A model generated the notes under the pieces. It worked only from the letters and a program-made list of their open reading frames with translations, searched no databases and was not told the DNA's origin. The position numbers and the translations under genes are program-made. From the NCBI GenBank assembly GCA_002700305.1, contig PACZ01000040.1, positions 1 to 64,000 of the forward strand: a stretch of 64,000 nucleotides of DNA. Reading direction: 5' to 3'. Shown in pieces: positions 32,794 through 41,795 of the stretch. How positions within the stretch are numbered: the first letter of the stretch is position 1; each line of letters opens with the position of its first letter. Source of the DNA: Hyphomonas sp. GTDB lineage: Bacteria; Pseudomonadota; Alphaproteobacteria; Caulobacterales; Hyphomonadaceae.

Positions 32794-34482
32794 ATGGACA
32801 TTGATCGCAGAGCATTCCTCGGCAGTGCCGCGCTGGCGACCAGCTTCCTGGCGGCCTGCCAGAAGCAGACCGAGTCTGTGCCCCGGGATGCCAAAGGCAC
32901 CGCCGCAACGGTGTCTGACGATCAGGTCACCGGTCCGCTGCGCGACTATATCGAGCAGCACCTCGCTACATGGGGCCTGCCGGGAATGAGCGTCGCCCTC
33001 GTCACGCGCGACGGATATGAAGCGGTGGTGACAGCCGGCTTTGCGGATCTGGAAAAGACGATCCCTGTCCGTCCCGATCATCTCTTCCAGATCGGATCGA
33101 TCTCCAAAATGTTCACGGCGCTCGCGGCCTGGTCGCTGATCGACGAGGGCCGCCTGTCTCCGGATGTGAAACTTCTGGGCGCCCTGAAAGGGCTGAAGGT
33201 GCGAGGCGGGGAACAGATCCGTCTGCAGCACCTGCTGAACCATACATCAGGTCTGCCGGGCGACTCGGCCCTCTTTCCCGAAGGTGGCCTCTGGTGCGGC
33301 TTTGAGCCGGGGGCGGACTGGTCCTATTCAAATTGCGGCTACCAGCTCGCGGGGAATATGATTGCAGCTGCCGATGGCCGCCTGCTGCCTGAGGTCATTC
33401 GCGACCGCGTTCTAAGCCGGATCGGCATGGATCAGAGCGTGTCAGCCCTGCATGTGGAAGACCGTCCGCGCTACGCTCAGGGTTATGAACCTTCGCTGAC
33501 CGACCGGCTGAACCCGGTTCCTGCGGAAATGACGCCAACGCCGTGGGTCGACAGCGACAATGCCGCCGGGTGCGTCGCGGCCACGCCCGGTGACATGATC
33601 AGGTTCCTCCGCTTCCTGATGAACGTCGCAGGCGGCAAGGGCGCGCCGGTATTCTCAGACGAGGCGGCAAAGCGCTTCCTTGCAGACCCGGTTGATGGCT
33701 GGGGAGAGGGGGCAAAATACGGGAACGGTGTCGCCCATGTGGAAATCGACGGACGGCCCTACCTGCACCATACCGGCGGCATGGTCTCTTTCTGCTCGTC
33801 TCTTCATGTGGACATTGAAGCGGGTGTGGCGGCATTCGCCTCGTCCAATGTCCATTACGCGCTGAACTACCGTCCCAGCAAAATCACCATTCATGCCTGC
33901 GACCTGATGCGGGCCATGAAGGACGGCACGCCCGCTCCAGACCCGGCTGCGCCTCATGAGCCGCTGGCGTCTCCAGAAATGTTCACCGGACAGTTTACTT
34001 CCGCAGCGGGTGACCGGTTTGAAGTGGTGGTGTCCGGCGGAAAACTGCGTCTTCGCAAGATCGGCCGGGACAGCGCACTTTACCCCGTCACCAGCGGCTT
34101 GTTCGCAACGGATGATCCGGATCATGCGCTGACCGGTGTGGTGATCGAAGCCGAGAACGGCCAGGCACTGAGGGCCTGGTGCGGGGAGGCCGAATACCTG
34201 ATTGATCCGTCTACAGGATACAAACCGCCACCAGCAGAGCCCCTGCGCGTCCTGGCCGGCCGCTATGACAATGACGACCGCTGGGCCGGGCCGCTCTATG
34301 TTTACGTCCGCGACGGCAGGGTGTTTCTCGGCAATATCGTGGAACTCGTCCCCGCAGACGGCGGCGGCTGGCGCACAACAGATTCTTCCTCACCGGAGCG
34401 CATTCACTTCGACGGCGTGATCAATGGCGTGCCGCAGAGACTGCTCTTCTCCGGCATCCCCTACACCCGGCGGTTCAGCTAG
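32794..34482 (+). CDS. Tat-exported serine hydrolase, class C beta-lactamase family
   Basis: A 562-residue penicillin-binding-protein/beta-lactamase-like hydrolase. The N-terminus is a Tat signal MDIDRRAFLGSAALAT with lipobox LAAC, so it is probably an exported lipoprotein. The SxxK nucleophile motif is GSISKMF; the second motif is YSNCGY. The first 370 residues form this domain; the remaining 190 residues are a beta-rich extension of unknown role. It is more likely an esterase, peptidase or D-amino-acid hydrolase than a true antibiotic resistance enzyme. GAGGG precedes the ATG at 32794. It converges with the methyltransferase gene, sharing CTAG at the stops. Confidence 0.85.
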   Translation: MDIDRRAFLGSAALATSFLAACQKQTESVPRDAKGTAATVSDDQVTGPLRDYIEQHLATWGLPGMSVALVTRDGYEAVVTAGFADLEKTIPVRPDHLFQIGSISKMFTALAAWSLIDEGRLSPDVKLLGALKGLKVRGGEQIRLQHLLNHTSGLPGDSALFPEGGLWCGFEPGADWSYSNCGYQLAGNMIAAADGRLLPEVIRDRVLSRIGMDQSVSALHVEDRPRYAQGYEPSLTDRLNPVPAEMTPTPWVDSDNAAGCVAATPGDMIRFLRFLMNVAGGKGAPVFSDEAAKRFLADPVDGWGEGAKYGNGVAHVEIDGRPYLHHTGGMVSFCSSLHVDIEAGVAAFASSNVHYALNYRPSKITIHACDLMRAMKDGTPAPDPAAPHEPLASPEMFTGQFTSAAGDRFEVVVSGGKLRLRKIGRDSALYPVTSGLFATDDPDHALTGVVIEAENGQALRAWCGEAEYLIDPSTGYKPPPAEPLRVLAGRYDNDDRWAGPLYVYVRDGRVFLGNIVELVPADGGGWRTTDSSSPERIHFDGVINGVPQRLLFSGIPYTRRFS

Positions 34483-35318
34483 GCGGTGGCGCGGGTCAGC
34501 CAGCAGGCGGAGGTGAACTGAATATCCGGACCGGATTTGTATTCGTTGAAGCCCCCACGGATGGCTGACATGACCCGTTCGCGCAGGGCGTCGTCCGATT
34601 GTGCGAGTATGTGACCGACCGGACCCATCAGGCTGAGATAGGTGTCGAGCGCCGAAGCCGGGAATGTGCAAATCATATCGACAGGCTCGCTGGAGACACC
34701 GGTCCAGCCCGCGGCGTCGAGAATTCCGTGCACGTGATTCTGGTCGGCGAAAGCAAACTGGCCAGGTCCCCCGCCGCGCTTTGGCAGATCGGGCAGGAGC
34801 GGGGCGGCTGCGCGTTCGGCGACGGTCATGAAGGGGTTTTCCGCAATGGACCGCCAGGAAATCATGGCGAGGGTGGCGCCCGGTTTTGCCGCGCGGCGAA
34901 GGTTTGCGAAGGCGTCCACAGGATCGGAGAAGAACATCACGCCGAAGCGGGAGACGATGAGGTCGAAGCTCGCGGCGGGAAAATCATGCGTTTGCGCGTC
35001 GCCTGCGAGAAAACGGGCTGGGGAGCTTTCCTGCTCCGCGAGCTTTTCCGCGTGTTCAATCATCGGGGCGGACAGGTCGAGACCGAACGCGGAGCCTTCC
35101 GGGGCGATGCGTCCGGCAATAGCGCGGGTGGTGGCGCCTGTGCCGCAGCCGACATCCAATACGGAGCGGGCGCCAGCGTCCGCTGCCATATCCGCCAGCA
35201 GCGTCTCGAAGCCGCGAAAGGCCTCATCGAGTAATGCTTGCGCGGTGATCCAGGTCCGTGCGCCGGGGCCGTTCCAAAGCTCGGCCATTTCGGGGTTTGC
35301 CGTGTTCGAATCGCTCAT
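34479..35318 (-). CDS. Class I SAM-dependent methyltransferase
   Basis: A 279-residue methyltransferase. The SAM site is VLDVGCGTGATTRAIAGR, followed by GLDLSAPMIEHAEKL, GDAQTHDFPAASFDLIVSRFG and FFSDPVDAFANLRRAAKPG. It resembles ubiquinone/menaquinone-type and small-molecule methyltransferases; the substrate is not evident. It is divergent from a MerR regulator with a MerR-type promoter reading into this gene (35358-35388). Its stop overlaps that of the serine hydrolase within CTAG. Confidence 0.88.
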   Translation of the reverse strand: MSDSNTANPEMAELWNGPGARTWITAQALLDEAFRGFETLLADMAADAGARSVLDVGCGTGATTRAIAGRIAPEGSAFGLDLSAPMIEHAEKLAEQESSPARFLAGDAQTHDFPAASFDLIVSRFGVMFFSDPVDAFANLRRAAKPGATLAMISWRSIAENPFMTVAERAAAPLLPDLPKRGGGPGQFAFADQNHVHGILDAAGWTGVSSEPVDMICTFPASALDTYLSLMGPVGHILAQSDDALRERVMSAIRGGFNEYKSGPDIQFTSACWLTRATA

Positions 35319-35357
35319 CTTCGTTCCCTCGTCTTGCTCTATCTATCAGGTTGGCGC

Positions 35358-35388
35358 AGATTGCCACTTAAAGCCGACTTGAGGTCAA
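35358..35388 (-). promoter_or_regulatory. MerR-type promoter (19-bp spacer) of the methyltransferase gene
   Basis: On the minus strand TTGACC (35388-35383) and CAATCT (35363-35358) are separated by 19 bases, the overlong spacer typical of MerR-controlled promoters. The spacer starts with TCAAGT, as in many MerR operators. It overlaps the ribosome site of the divergent merR-type gene, so binding could affect both directions. Confidence 0.5.
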
Positions 35389-35390
35389 GC

Positions 35391-35816
35391 ATGAAAGATC
35401 CGGATATTTCAGAGGTCGCGAAACAGTCCGGCGTGCCGGCTTCGACGCTTCGATATTATGAAGAAAAGGGGTTGATCGCCTCAAACGGGCGGCGCGGCCT
35501 GAAGCGTACCTTCGATCCGGACGTGTTCGAGAAGTTGGGCCTCATCGCGCTCGGCCGGGCGTCCGGCTTCACGCTGGATGAAATCGCCGCGATGATGTCA
35601 CCGGACGGGCCGCGCATCGACCGCATGCGGCTGATCGAGAAGGCCGACGAACTGGATGAGAAGATCCGCCAGCTGACCGTCATGCGTGATGGCCTGAGGC
35701 ATGCCTCTGCCTGCCGAGCGCCCAGCCATATGGAATGCCCGAGCTTCCGCCGGATCCTTAGGGCAGCCACTACGGGGCGGATTGTCCCTCCGGGGAATGC
35801 GATGTTGGCTAAGTAG
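35391..35816 (+). CDS. MerR family transcriptional regulator
   Basis: A 141-residue regulator. The winged-helix start is ISEVAKQSGVPASTLRYYEEKGLI, with the wing RRGLKRTFDPD. A dimerisation coiled coil follows (RMRLIEKADELDEKIRQL), then an effector region with two Cys (ACRAPSHMECPSF). The C-terminal cysteines could bind a metal or electrophile, but the pattern is not one of the known metal sensors. The ATG at 35391 follows GAGG. It likely controls the divergent methyltransferase gene through the promoter at 35358-35388. Confidence 0.88.
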   Translation: MKDPDISEVAKQSGVPASTLRYYEEKGLIASNGRRGLKRTFDPDVFEKLGLIALGRASGFTLDEIAAMMSPDGPRIDRMRLIEKADELDEKIRQLTVMRDGLRHASACRAPSHMECPSFRRILRAATTGRIVPPGNAMLAK

Positions 35817-35819
35817 GGA

Positions 35820-37625
35820 TCAGTCCCCATCCATCCGCAGGGCGGCCACGAAGGCTTCCTGCGGGATTTCCACCTTGCCGAACTGGCGCATGCGTTTCTT
35901 GCCCGCTGCCTGCTTGTCGAGCAGCTTACGCTTCCGGCTGGCGTCGCCGCCATAGCATTTTGCCGTCACGTCTTTTCTCAAGGCGCTGAGGGTTTCGCGT
36001 GCGATCACCTTGCCGCCGATGGCGGCCTGGATCGGGATCTTGAACATCTGGCGCGGGATCAGGTCTTTCAACCGTTCGCACATCTGGCGGCCGCGGCTCT
36101 CGGCGCGGTCGCGGTGCACCAGCATGGCGAGGGCATCCACCGGCTCGTCATTGACGAGGATTTGCAGCTTCACGAGGTTCTCGGCGCGGTGGCCGATGAT
36201 CTCGTAGTCGAAGCTGGCATAGCCGCGGCTGATGGATTTCAGACGGTCGTAAAAATCGAACACGACTTCGTTCAGCGGCAATTCGTATTTCACCAGCGCC
36301 CGCCCGCCGACATAGGACAGTTCAGTCTGGATGCCGCGCCGGTCCTGGCAGAGTTTCAGGATGGCGCCCAGATATTCGTCCGGTGTGTAGATCGTCGCAT
36401 TGATCCAGGGCTCGCGGATTTCCTTGATCTTGGTCACTTCCGGCATGTCTGCCGGGTTGTGCAGCTCAATCTCGGTGCCGTCTGTCATGGTCATTTCATA
36501 GACAACGGACGGGGCAGTCGCGATCAGGTCGAGATCGAATTCGCGGCTGAGGCGTTCCTGGATGATTTCGAGGTGCAGGAGACCGAGGAAGCCGCAGCGG
36601 AACCCCATGCCGAGGGCGGCGCTGGTTTCCATCTCCCAGGTGAAGCTGGCATCATTCAGGCGCAACTTGCCCATCGCTGCGCGCAAATCGTCGAAATCGC
36701 CGGCGTCCATCGGGAACAGGCCGCAGAAGACGACGGGCTGGACATCCTTATAGCCGGGCAGGGCTTTGTCCGCCGGGCGGCGTTCTTCGGTGATCGTGTC
36801 ACCGACGGCGGTGTCGCCGACTTCCTTGATCGAGGCGACGAAGTAGCCGACCTCGCCTGGGCCGAGGGCCTCGACTTCGGTGAGTTTCGGATTGAACGTG
36901 CCGACCTTGTCGATCTCGTAGGTGCCACCGGTCCGCATCATGCGGATACGCTGCTTGGCTTTCAGTACGCCGTCATGGATGCGCACGATCACGACCACGC
37001 CGAGATAGGGGTCGTAATAGGCATCGACTAGCGCGGCCTTGAGCGGCGCGTCCGGATCGCCGGACTCCGGCGGCGGCAGGCGGGTGACGATCGCTTCGAG
37101 GACATCGGTAATGCCGATACCCGTCTTGGCGGAGGTTTCGATCGCATCAGACGCGTCGAGGCCGATAATGTCTTCGATCTGGTCCTTCACGCGCTCAACG
37201 TCGGCGGCCGGCAGGTCCACCTTGTTGAGCACGGGCACGATTTCGAGGTCCTGGTCGATGGCCTGGTAAACGTTCGCAAGCGTCTGCGCTTCCACGCCCT
37301 GTGAGGCATCGACCACCAGCAGCGCGCCTTCACAGGCGGCGAGGCAGCGGGAGACCTCGTATGAGAAGTCAACGTGTCCCGGCGTGTCCATCAGGTTCAG
37401 AACGTATTCTTCCCCGTCATTCGCCTTGTAGGTCAGGCGCACCGTCTGGGCCTTGATGGTGATGCCGCGCTCTTTTTCGATGTCCATCGAGTCGAGCACC
37501 TGCTCCCGCATCTCACGGTCGGTCAGGCCGCCGCAGGTCTGAATCAGGCGGTCCGCCAGCGTCGACTTGCCGTGGTCGATATGGGCGATGATGGAAAAAT
37601 TCCGGATTTTGTCGCGAGGTGTCAT
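35820..37625 (-). CDS. lepA: Elongation factor 4 (LepA)
   Basis: A 601-residue translational GTPase that binds ribosomes and supports ribosome assembly or back-translocation. The G1 motif is [14 protein letters not shown], then MDTPGHVDF (G3) and LNKVDLP (G4). The C-terminal domain unique to LepA is present (RVKCYGG-like region [18 protein letters not shown]). The start is ATG at 37625; a longer upstream frame is spurious. Confidence 0.97.
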   Translation of the reverse strand: MTPRDKIRNFSIIAHIDHGKSTLADRLIQTCGGLTDREMREQVLDSMDIEKERGITIKAQTVRLTYKANDGEEYVLNLMDTPGHVDFSYEVSRCLAACEGALLVVDASQGVEAQTLANVYQAIDQDLEIVPVLNKVDLPAADVERVKDQIEDIIGLDASDAIETSAKTGIGITDVLEAIVTRLPPPESGDPDAPLKAALVDAYYDPYLGVVVIVRIHDGVLKAKQRIRMMRTGGTYEIDKVGTFNPKLTEVEALGPGEVGYFVASIKEVGDTAVGDTITEERRPADKALPGYKDVQPVVFCGLFPMDAGDFDDLRAAMGKLRLNDASFTWEMETSAALGMGFRCGFLGLLHLEIIQERLSREFDLDLIATAPSVVYEMTMTDGTEIELHNPADMPEVTKIKEIREPWINATIYTPDEYLGAILKLCQDRRGIQTELSYVGGRALVKYELPLNEVVFDFYDRLKSISRGYASFDYEIIGHRAENLVKLQILVNDEPVDALAMLVHRDRAESRGRQMCERLKDLIPRQMFKIPIQAAIGGKVIARETLSALRKDVTAKCYGGDASRKRKLLDKQAAGKKRMRQFGKVEIPQEAFVAALRMDGD

Positions 37626-37776
37626 TCGCGCGATATAGCCGTGCCTGTGCGGGGCGGAAAGAGGTCTTTGACTGGGCGCGCGCATGAACACGGCATCCGA
37701 GCGGCGCAAGCGTCGCTTGCGGTCCCGAATTTCCGGCCGCCATTTTAGAATCCTGTTTCTACAGACCGACCTGTTG

Positions 37777-37827
37777 AGTGAGCGTTTGCTTGCATATGCC
37801 GCCCACTTATGCAAATAAGCGCTCACT
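37777..37827. promoter_or_regulatory. Long imperfect inverted repeat upstream of the CarF-like gene
   Basis: AGTGAGCGTTTGCTTGCATA (37777-37796) is mirrored by the stretch 37807-37827, whose complement is AGTGAGCGCTTATTTGCATA; 16 of 20 positions match. The spacer is 10 bases. AGTGAGCG-type words are known from TetR-family operators. It ends 40 bases before the ATG of the desaturase gene. Confidence 0.6.
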
Positions 37828-37866
37828 AACAATTCTGAAAACCCAATAGCAAGTCAGGAGACAATC

Positions 37867-38457
37867 ATGGTGGGTTCGACGATTACGGCAGCAGGCGCCT
37901 TCCTGCTCAAAGTGCTGGGCGGGCTCTGGTTCGCGGACTTTGTGTCCGGTGTGGTTCACTGGCTGGAGGATCGGTATGGCAATCCGGAATGGCCCATCAT
38001 CGGCCACACGATCCGGGAGAACCAGCAGCACCACTTCACGCCGCGGAGCTTCCTGAAGGGCACTTTGTGGACGCGGAACCGGGAGGTTCTGGCAATCGGT
38101 GCGGCTTTCCTTGGCGCTTTCTGGGCCTTTGACGTGCTGAACGCGTTTACTGTTTCGGCGGTCATCTTCGGCGTCATGTCGAACGAGGTGCATGCCAGTG
38201 CCCACCGCAGTCCGCAGGAAAATGGCCGCATTATCACGGCGCTTCAGAAAGCCGGCCTGCTGCAATCCCACCGCCATCACGCGGCGCATCACCGCAAAGG
38301 CAAGGACACGCATTTCTGCGTGCTCACCAATCATGTGAACCCGGTTCTGGAACGGATCCGCTTCTTCCAGACGCTGGAGGCCATCGTGACACGCGTCACC
38401 GGCGTCCGCCCGCGACCGGACCTGTCCGTCAATCCGCGCTATCGTCCGGCGGCTTAA
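37867..38457 (+). CDS. CarF/TMEM189 (Kua) family plasmanylethanolamine-type desaturase
   Basis: A 196-residue membrane di-iron enzyme of the Kua/TMEM189/CarF family. Human PEDS1 and Myxococcus CarF introduce the vinyl-ether double bond of plasmalogens. Here the domain starts at FADFVSGVVHWLEDRYG, with the histidine clusters HTIRENQQHH, NEVHASAHR and QSHRHHAAHH that would hold the iron. Hydrophobic helices flank these clusters. AGGAG precedes the ATG by 6 bases. The substrate here could be an ether lipid or another glycerolipid; I see no ether-lipid synthesis gene near it. A long inverted repeat upstream suggests regulation. Confidence 0.85.
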   Translation: MVGSTITAAGAFLLKVLGGLWFADFVSGVVHWLEDRYGNPEWPIIGHTIRENQQHHFTPRSFLKGTLWTRNREVLAIGAAFLGAFWAFDVLNAFTVSAVIFGVMSNEVHASAHRSPQENGRIITALQKAGLLQSHRHHAAHHRKGKDTHFCVLTNHVNPVLERIRFFQTLEAIVTRVTGVRPRPDLSVNPRYRPAA

Positions 38458-38460
38458 GTC

Positions 38461-38487
38461 GGACCAGGCCATGACCATAGCGGACTA
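38461..38487 (+). repeat. Dispersed 10-bp-phased repeat, locus B
   Basis: GGACCAGG (38461-38468), ATGACCA and CGGACTA follow one another with the core TGACCA-N3-CGGACT at 38472-38486. It lies immediately behind the desaturase stop and ahead of the Rieske oxygenase. The same core is found at 9906-9920 (minus strand) and 46881-46895. Confidence 0.6.
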
Positions 38488-38539
38488 CCTACGTGCCTCA
38501 CCGGGTTTCCGCTGACCTGTAGCGGGTGTAAGGGGAACT

Positions 38540-39643
38540 ATGGCCGACACACAGCACCCCGCACCGGCAAAGACCGGCATCACCGAGGAAGGCTATCTGA
38601 CAGATAGCTGGTATCTCGCCGCGCCCTCGGCCGAGCTGAAGGCAGGCAAGCAGCACCGCATCATGGTCCTCGGCGAGCCGGTCGTGGTGGGCCGCACCCC
38701 GGCGGGTGAGCCGTTCGCGCTGCGAGATATCTGCCCGCACCGGCTTGTGCCGCTGTCAGCGGGCCAGCAGCTGGAGACCGATGGCGAATGGGCGCTGCAA
38801 TGCCCCTATCATGGCTGGCGGTTCGGGGCAGGGGACGGCGTCTGCAAGATGATGCCGAGCCTGACCGAAGACAGCCCCTACGATCCCTCCAAAGTGAAAG
38901 TGCGCCGCTATCCGGTGCATGAGGCGAACGGGGCGGTGTATCTCTACGTGTCCCACAATCCGCGGTCCGAGGACGCGCCGGCCGTGCCGCCGCCGGATTT
39001 CGGGCCGCTGCCTGCGAAACCGAAATTCATCATCCATGACGTGTTCAATGCGCATATGGATGACGCCGTCGTCGGCCTGATGGACCCGGCCCATGTGCCC
39101 TTCGTGCACAATCAGTGGTGGTGGCGTCCGCCGTCTGCCGGCCTGAAGCTGAAAGAGAAGCCCTTCGTGCCGACCGAGCGCGGCTGGGCCATTGACCGGC
39201 ACGCGCCCTCGTCGAACTCGAAACTCTACCGCTGGATTTTCGGCGGCGATGTGCAGACCGAGATCCGCTTCCAGCTGCCGGGCTATCGCTGGGAGATTGT
39301 CTCCAACGATACCGCGCGCCTGCTGACGCTGACCTGCCTGACGCCGGAAGCCCCGAAGAAGACGCGCATCACCCAGTTCACCTGGTGGACCGGCGCGCCG
39401 CTCCTGAACCTCGCCATTCCGATTGCGAAACCTGCTGGCCGCAAATTCCTCGATCAGGACGGCACCATGGTGAACCTCCAGAACGAAGGCATGGCGCATC
39501 AGAAGGCGATGCTCTGGATCGACGACATCGACGTGCAGGCCAAATGGTACCAGCGCCTGAAGCGCGAATGGACCGAAGCGCGCACCGAAGCGCGCGACTT
39601 CAAAAACCCGATCGAACCGCGTACCCTGCGCTGGATGAGCTGA
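38540..39643 (+). CDS. Rieske non-haem iron oxygenase, alpha subunit type
   Basis: A 367-residue aromatic-ring or O-demethylase-type oxygenase. The Rieske cluster ligands are CPHRL and CPYHGW (C-x-H, about 20 residues, C-x2-H). The catalytic iron ligands are in DAVVGLMDPAHVPFVHN (H-x4-H). It resembles vanillate O-demethylase and phenylpropionate-type oxygenases. No reductase or ferredoxin is adjacent. AAGGGG precedes the ATG. The substrate is unknown. Confidence 0.88.
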   Translation: MADTQHPAPAKTGITEEGYLTDSWYLAAPSAELKAGKQHRIMVLGEPVVVGRTPAGEPFALRDICPHRLVPLSAGQQLETDGEWALQCPYHGWRFGAGDGVCKMMPSLTEDSPYDPSKVKVRRYPVHEANGAVYLYVSHNPRSEDAPAVPPPDFGPLPAKPKFIIHDVFNAHMDDAVVGLMDPAHVPFVHNQWWWRPPSAGLKLKEKPFVPTERGWAIDRHAPSSNSKLYRWIFGGDVQTEIRFQLPGYRWEIVSNDTARLLTLTCLTPEAPKKTRITQFTWWTGAPLLNLAIPIAKPAGRKFLDQDGTMVNLQNEGMAHQKAMLWIDDIDVQAKWYQRLKREWTEARTEARDFKNPIEPRTLRWMS

Positions 39644-39655
39644 GGCGCCTAAACT

Positions 39656-40483
39656 GTGTCGAAGCATCACTTCGTTCCGCAGCTGATCTTGAAACGGTTC
39701 CGGTCTGAATCTGGTGAGCTATTTTATTTTAATCTGGATCAGCCAGAGAAGCCGATAATTAGCCGTAATCCCGGCACCATCTTCTATTTTCGGAATCTCA
39801 ACACCCTCGCAGACCGTACTCAAACGAGAGAGCAGCAATTTGGTGAGAAGCTTGATACTCCATTCGATGCGCTTTTAAAACGGATCGAAATGGCGAATGA
39901 GCATGCAAGCACCATTTCTCTGACTGAGGGAGAGCGTGCGCTTGCTGCATGTTTTTTGTATTACCAATGGTCACGACGACCTACCATTGTTGAAGACCTT
40001 CTTTCGAACGGCAGTATGGAAGCTCTGGATGATGGAGAAAAAGAAGCCATCAGGGTGCTGAGTGAAGGCATGGGCTCATGTGATCCCGAGCTTGCAGAAT
40101 TTTTGCACAATGTACGAGCGATGTCATTGGTTCACATGAACCCGGACGTGGTCAAAGACATTCAGAATCGGGGTTTGTGCATTGTTCGAAATGAGACGGG
40201 GCAGCCCTTCATCATAGGTTCGAAACCGATTTCTCGGCACGTTGGGTTGCTGCACTCGATCACTGGAGAAACAAAATATGAGGTGGACCAAATGTGCTTT
40301 GCGGTGTCGTCGAATTTGATGCTCATGATCGGACCGATTGATCTGGATGGGCGCGTGCTGAAAATCGTCAACGCGGCAGCGGTGCGGACTTACAACAAGG
40401 GCGTTGCCTTGCAATCCCGAATGATTGCAGGCCCTGATCGGAATGACATTATTGCGTTGTCAAACCTAATGCTCGGCAAATGA
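39656..40483 (+). CDS. DUF4238 domain protein (AT-richer, likely acquired)
   Basis: A 275-residue soluble protein of the DUF4238 family, recognised by the N-terminal KHHFVPQLILKRF and the stretch GTIFYFRNLNT. Function is unknown. The start is GTG at 39656, without a clear ribosome site. Codon use is visibly AT-richer than the flanking genes (for example ATTTTATTTTAATCT near its start), pointing to horizontal acquisition. It sits as a single gene between two native genes. DUF4238 proteins are often found alone in accessory regions; a defence or other role cannot be read from the sequence. Confidence 0.78.
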   Translation: MSKHHFVPQLILKRFRSESGELFYFNLDQPEKPIISRNPGTIFYFRNLNTLADRTQTREQQFGEKLDTPFDALLKRIEMANEHASTISLTEGERALAACFLYYQWSRRPTIVEDLLSNGSMEALDDGEKEAIRVLSEGMGSCDPELAEFLHNVRAMSLVHMNPDVVKDIQNRGLCIVRNETGQPFIIGSKPISRHVGLLHSITGETKYEVDQMCFAVSSNLMLMIGPIDLDGRVLKIVNAAAVRTYNKGVALQSRMIAGPDRNDIIALSNLMLGK

Positions 40484-40520
40484 AAACCACCACGACCCAA
40501 AGTTTGGAAAGAGGGGCTGT

Positions 40521-41795
40521 GTGAAAATCCTTGTCCTTGGCGGATATGGCCTGATCGGCCTCTCGATCACCAAAGCGCTGATCGCTGCCGGGCATGAGGT
40601 GACCGGGCTTGGCCGGTCGGTTCGCAAGGGCGAAGCCGCGGCGCCGGGTGTGACCTGGATCGGGCGGGACCTGTCCCATATGACAGAGGCAGAAGACTGG
40701 ACCCATGTCCTGACGGGCATCGACGTGGTCGTGAATGCGGCAGGCGTGCTGCAGGACGGGATGAACGACCGGGTCATGGCCGTGCAGCGGGATGCCGTGA
40801 GGGCCCTGGCCACCGCCTGCAAACCGGCCGGTGTCCGTCAGATCATCCAGATTTCCGCGCCGGGCGTCTCGGAAAGTTCGGATACTGTGTTTTACCGCTC
40901 CAAGGCCGAAGGCGACGCCGCCGTAAAGGCGAGTGGTATCGACTGGGTCATTTTCCGCCCCGGTCTTGTCCTGTCGCCTCAGGCCTATGGCGGCACAAGC
41001 CTCCTGCGCCAGCTGGCCGCCGTGCCGCTGGTCCAGCCGGTCATGCTGGCGGGTGCCGACATCCGCACTGTGCATGTGGACGATGTCGCCGGCGCGGTCG
41101 TTCGCGCGGTGGAGGAGGGGCTCACCGGAATCGATGCAGATCTCCTGTCATCGGAGCCGACCCGTCTGGAAGACTTGATTCTCGCCATCCGGACCTGGCT
41201 TGGCTTCGCGCCACCGAAGGCCGTGATCCGTGCACCGCTGTTTCTTGGGGCGCTCACGGCGCGGCTGGGCGACCTTGTCGGCTGGCTCGGCTGGCGCCCG
41301 GCTTTGCGAACAACCTCCCTGAAAGTGCTGGGGAAGGGGGTGACCGGGCATGCGCAGCAATGGCCGGTGCGCAGCCTCGCTGACACGCTGGCGGCATTGC
41401 CCTCCACAGTGCAGGAGCGGACCTATGCGCGCACGGCGCTGCTCTATCCGTTCCTTCTGCTCACCTTGTCTGCCTTCTGGATTGTTTCCGGCCTGATCGG
41501 CTGGGGACAGCAATCTGCGGCCATGACCGTGTTCGGACCGGAGATGCCCGCCGCTACCGGCAAGGCGCTCGTCCTTGGCGGCTCCGTCACCGATATTGTC
41601 ATTGGGGCGGCGCTGCTTGTCAGGCCTTTCACCCGCCCGGCGGCGCTGGGGGCCGTCCTGGTGAGCCTCGCTTATCTTACCGGCAGCGCCATTCTGGCGC
41701 CGCATCTCTGGGCCGATCCGCTCGGGCCGATGGTGAAAGTGTTTCCAGCCATCGCCCTGTCGCTGACCGTCTGGACCCTGACGGAGGCGCGCTGA
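40521..41795 (+). CDS. SDR epimerase-like protein with C-terminal DoxX-like membrane domain
   Basis: A 424-residue fusion. Residues 1-290 form an extended SDR domain (KILVLGGYGLIGLSITKAL, NAAGVLQDG, and DWVIFRPGLVLS) related to NAD(P)H-binding epimerases such as YbjT-type proteins. Residues about 305-424 carry four hydrophobic helices that resemble a DoxX-like domain. The start is GTG at 40521 with GAGGGG upstream. Its TGA overlaps the ATG of the next gene by one base, so the two are coupled. Function is unknown. Confidence 0.82.
   Translation: MKILVLGGYGLIGLSITKALIAAGHEVTGLGRSVRKGEAAAPGVTWIGRDLSHMTEAEDWTHVLTGIDVVVNAAGVLQDGMNDRVMAVQRDAVRALATACKPAGVRQIIQISAPGVSESSDTVFYRSKAEGDAAVKASGIDWVIFRPGLVLSPQAYGGTSLLRQLAAVPLVQPVMLAGADIRTVHVDDVAGAVVRAVEEGLTGIDADLLSSEPTRLEDLILAIRTWLGFAPPKAVIRAPLFLGALTARLGDLVGWLGWRPALRTTSLKVLGKGVTGHAQQWPVRSLADTLAALPSTVQERTYARTALLYPFLLLTLSAFWIVSGLIGWGQQSAAMTVFGPEMPAATGKALVLGGSVTDIVIGAALLVRPFTRPAALGAVLVSLAYLTGSAILAPHLWADPLGPMVKVFPAIALSLTVWTLTEAR

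Noticed and set aside
32794..34482. Antibiotic resistance beta-lactamase
   Set aside because: Motifs place it in the broad class C/esterase family, the protein is much longer than a resistance enzyme and is a Tat lipoprotein; resistance cannot be claimed.
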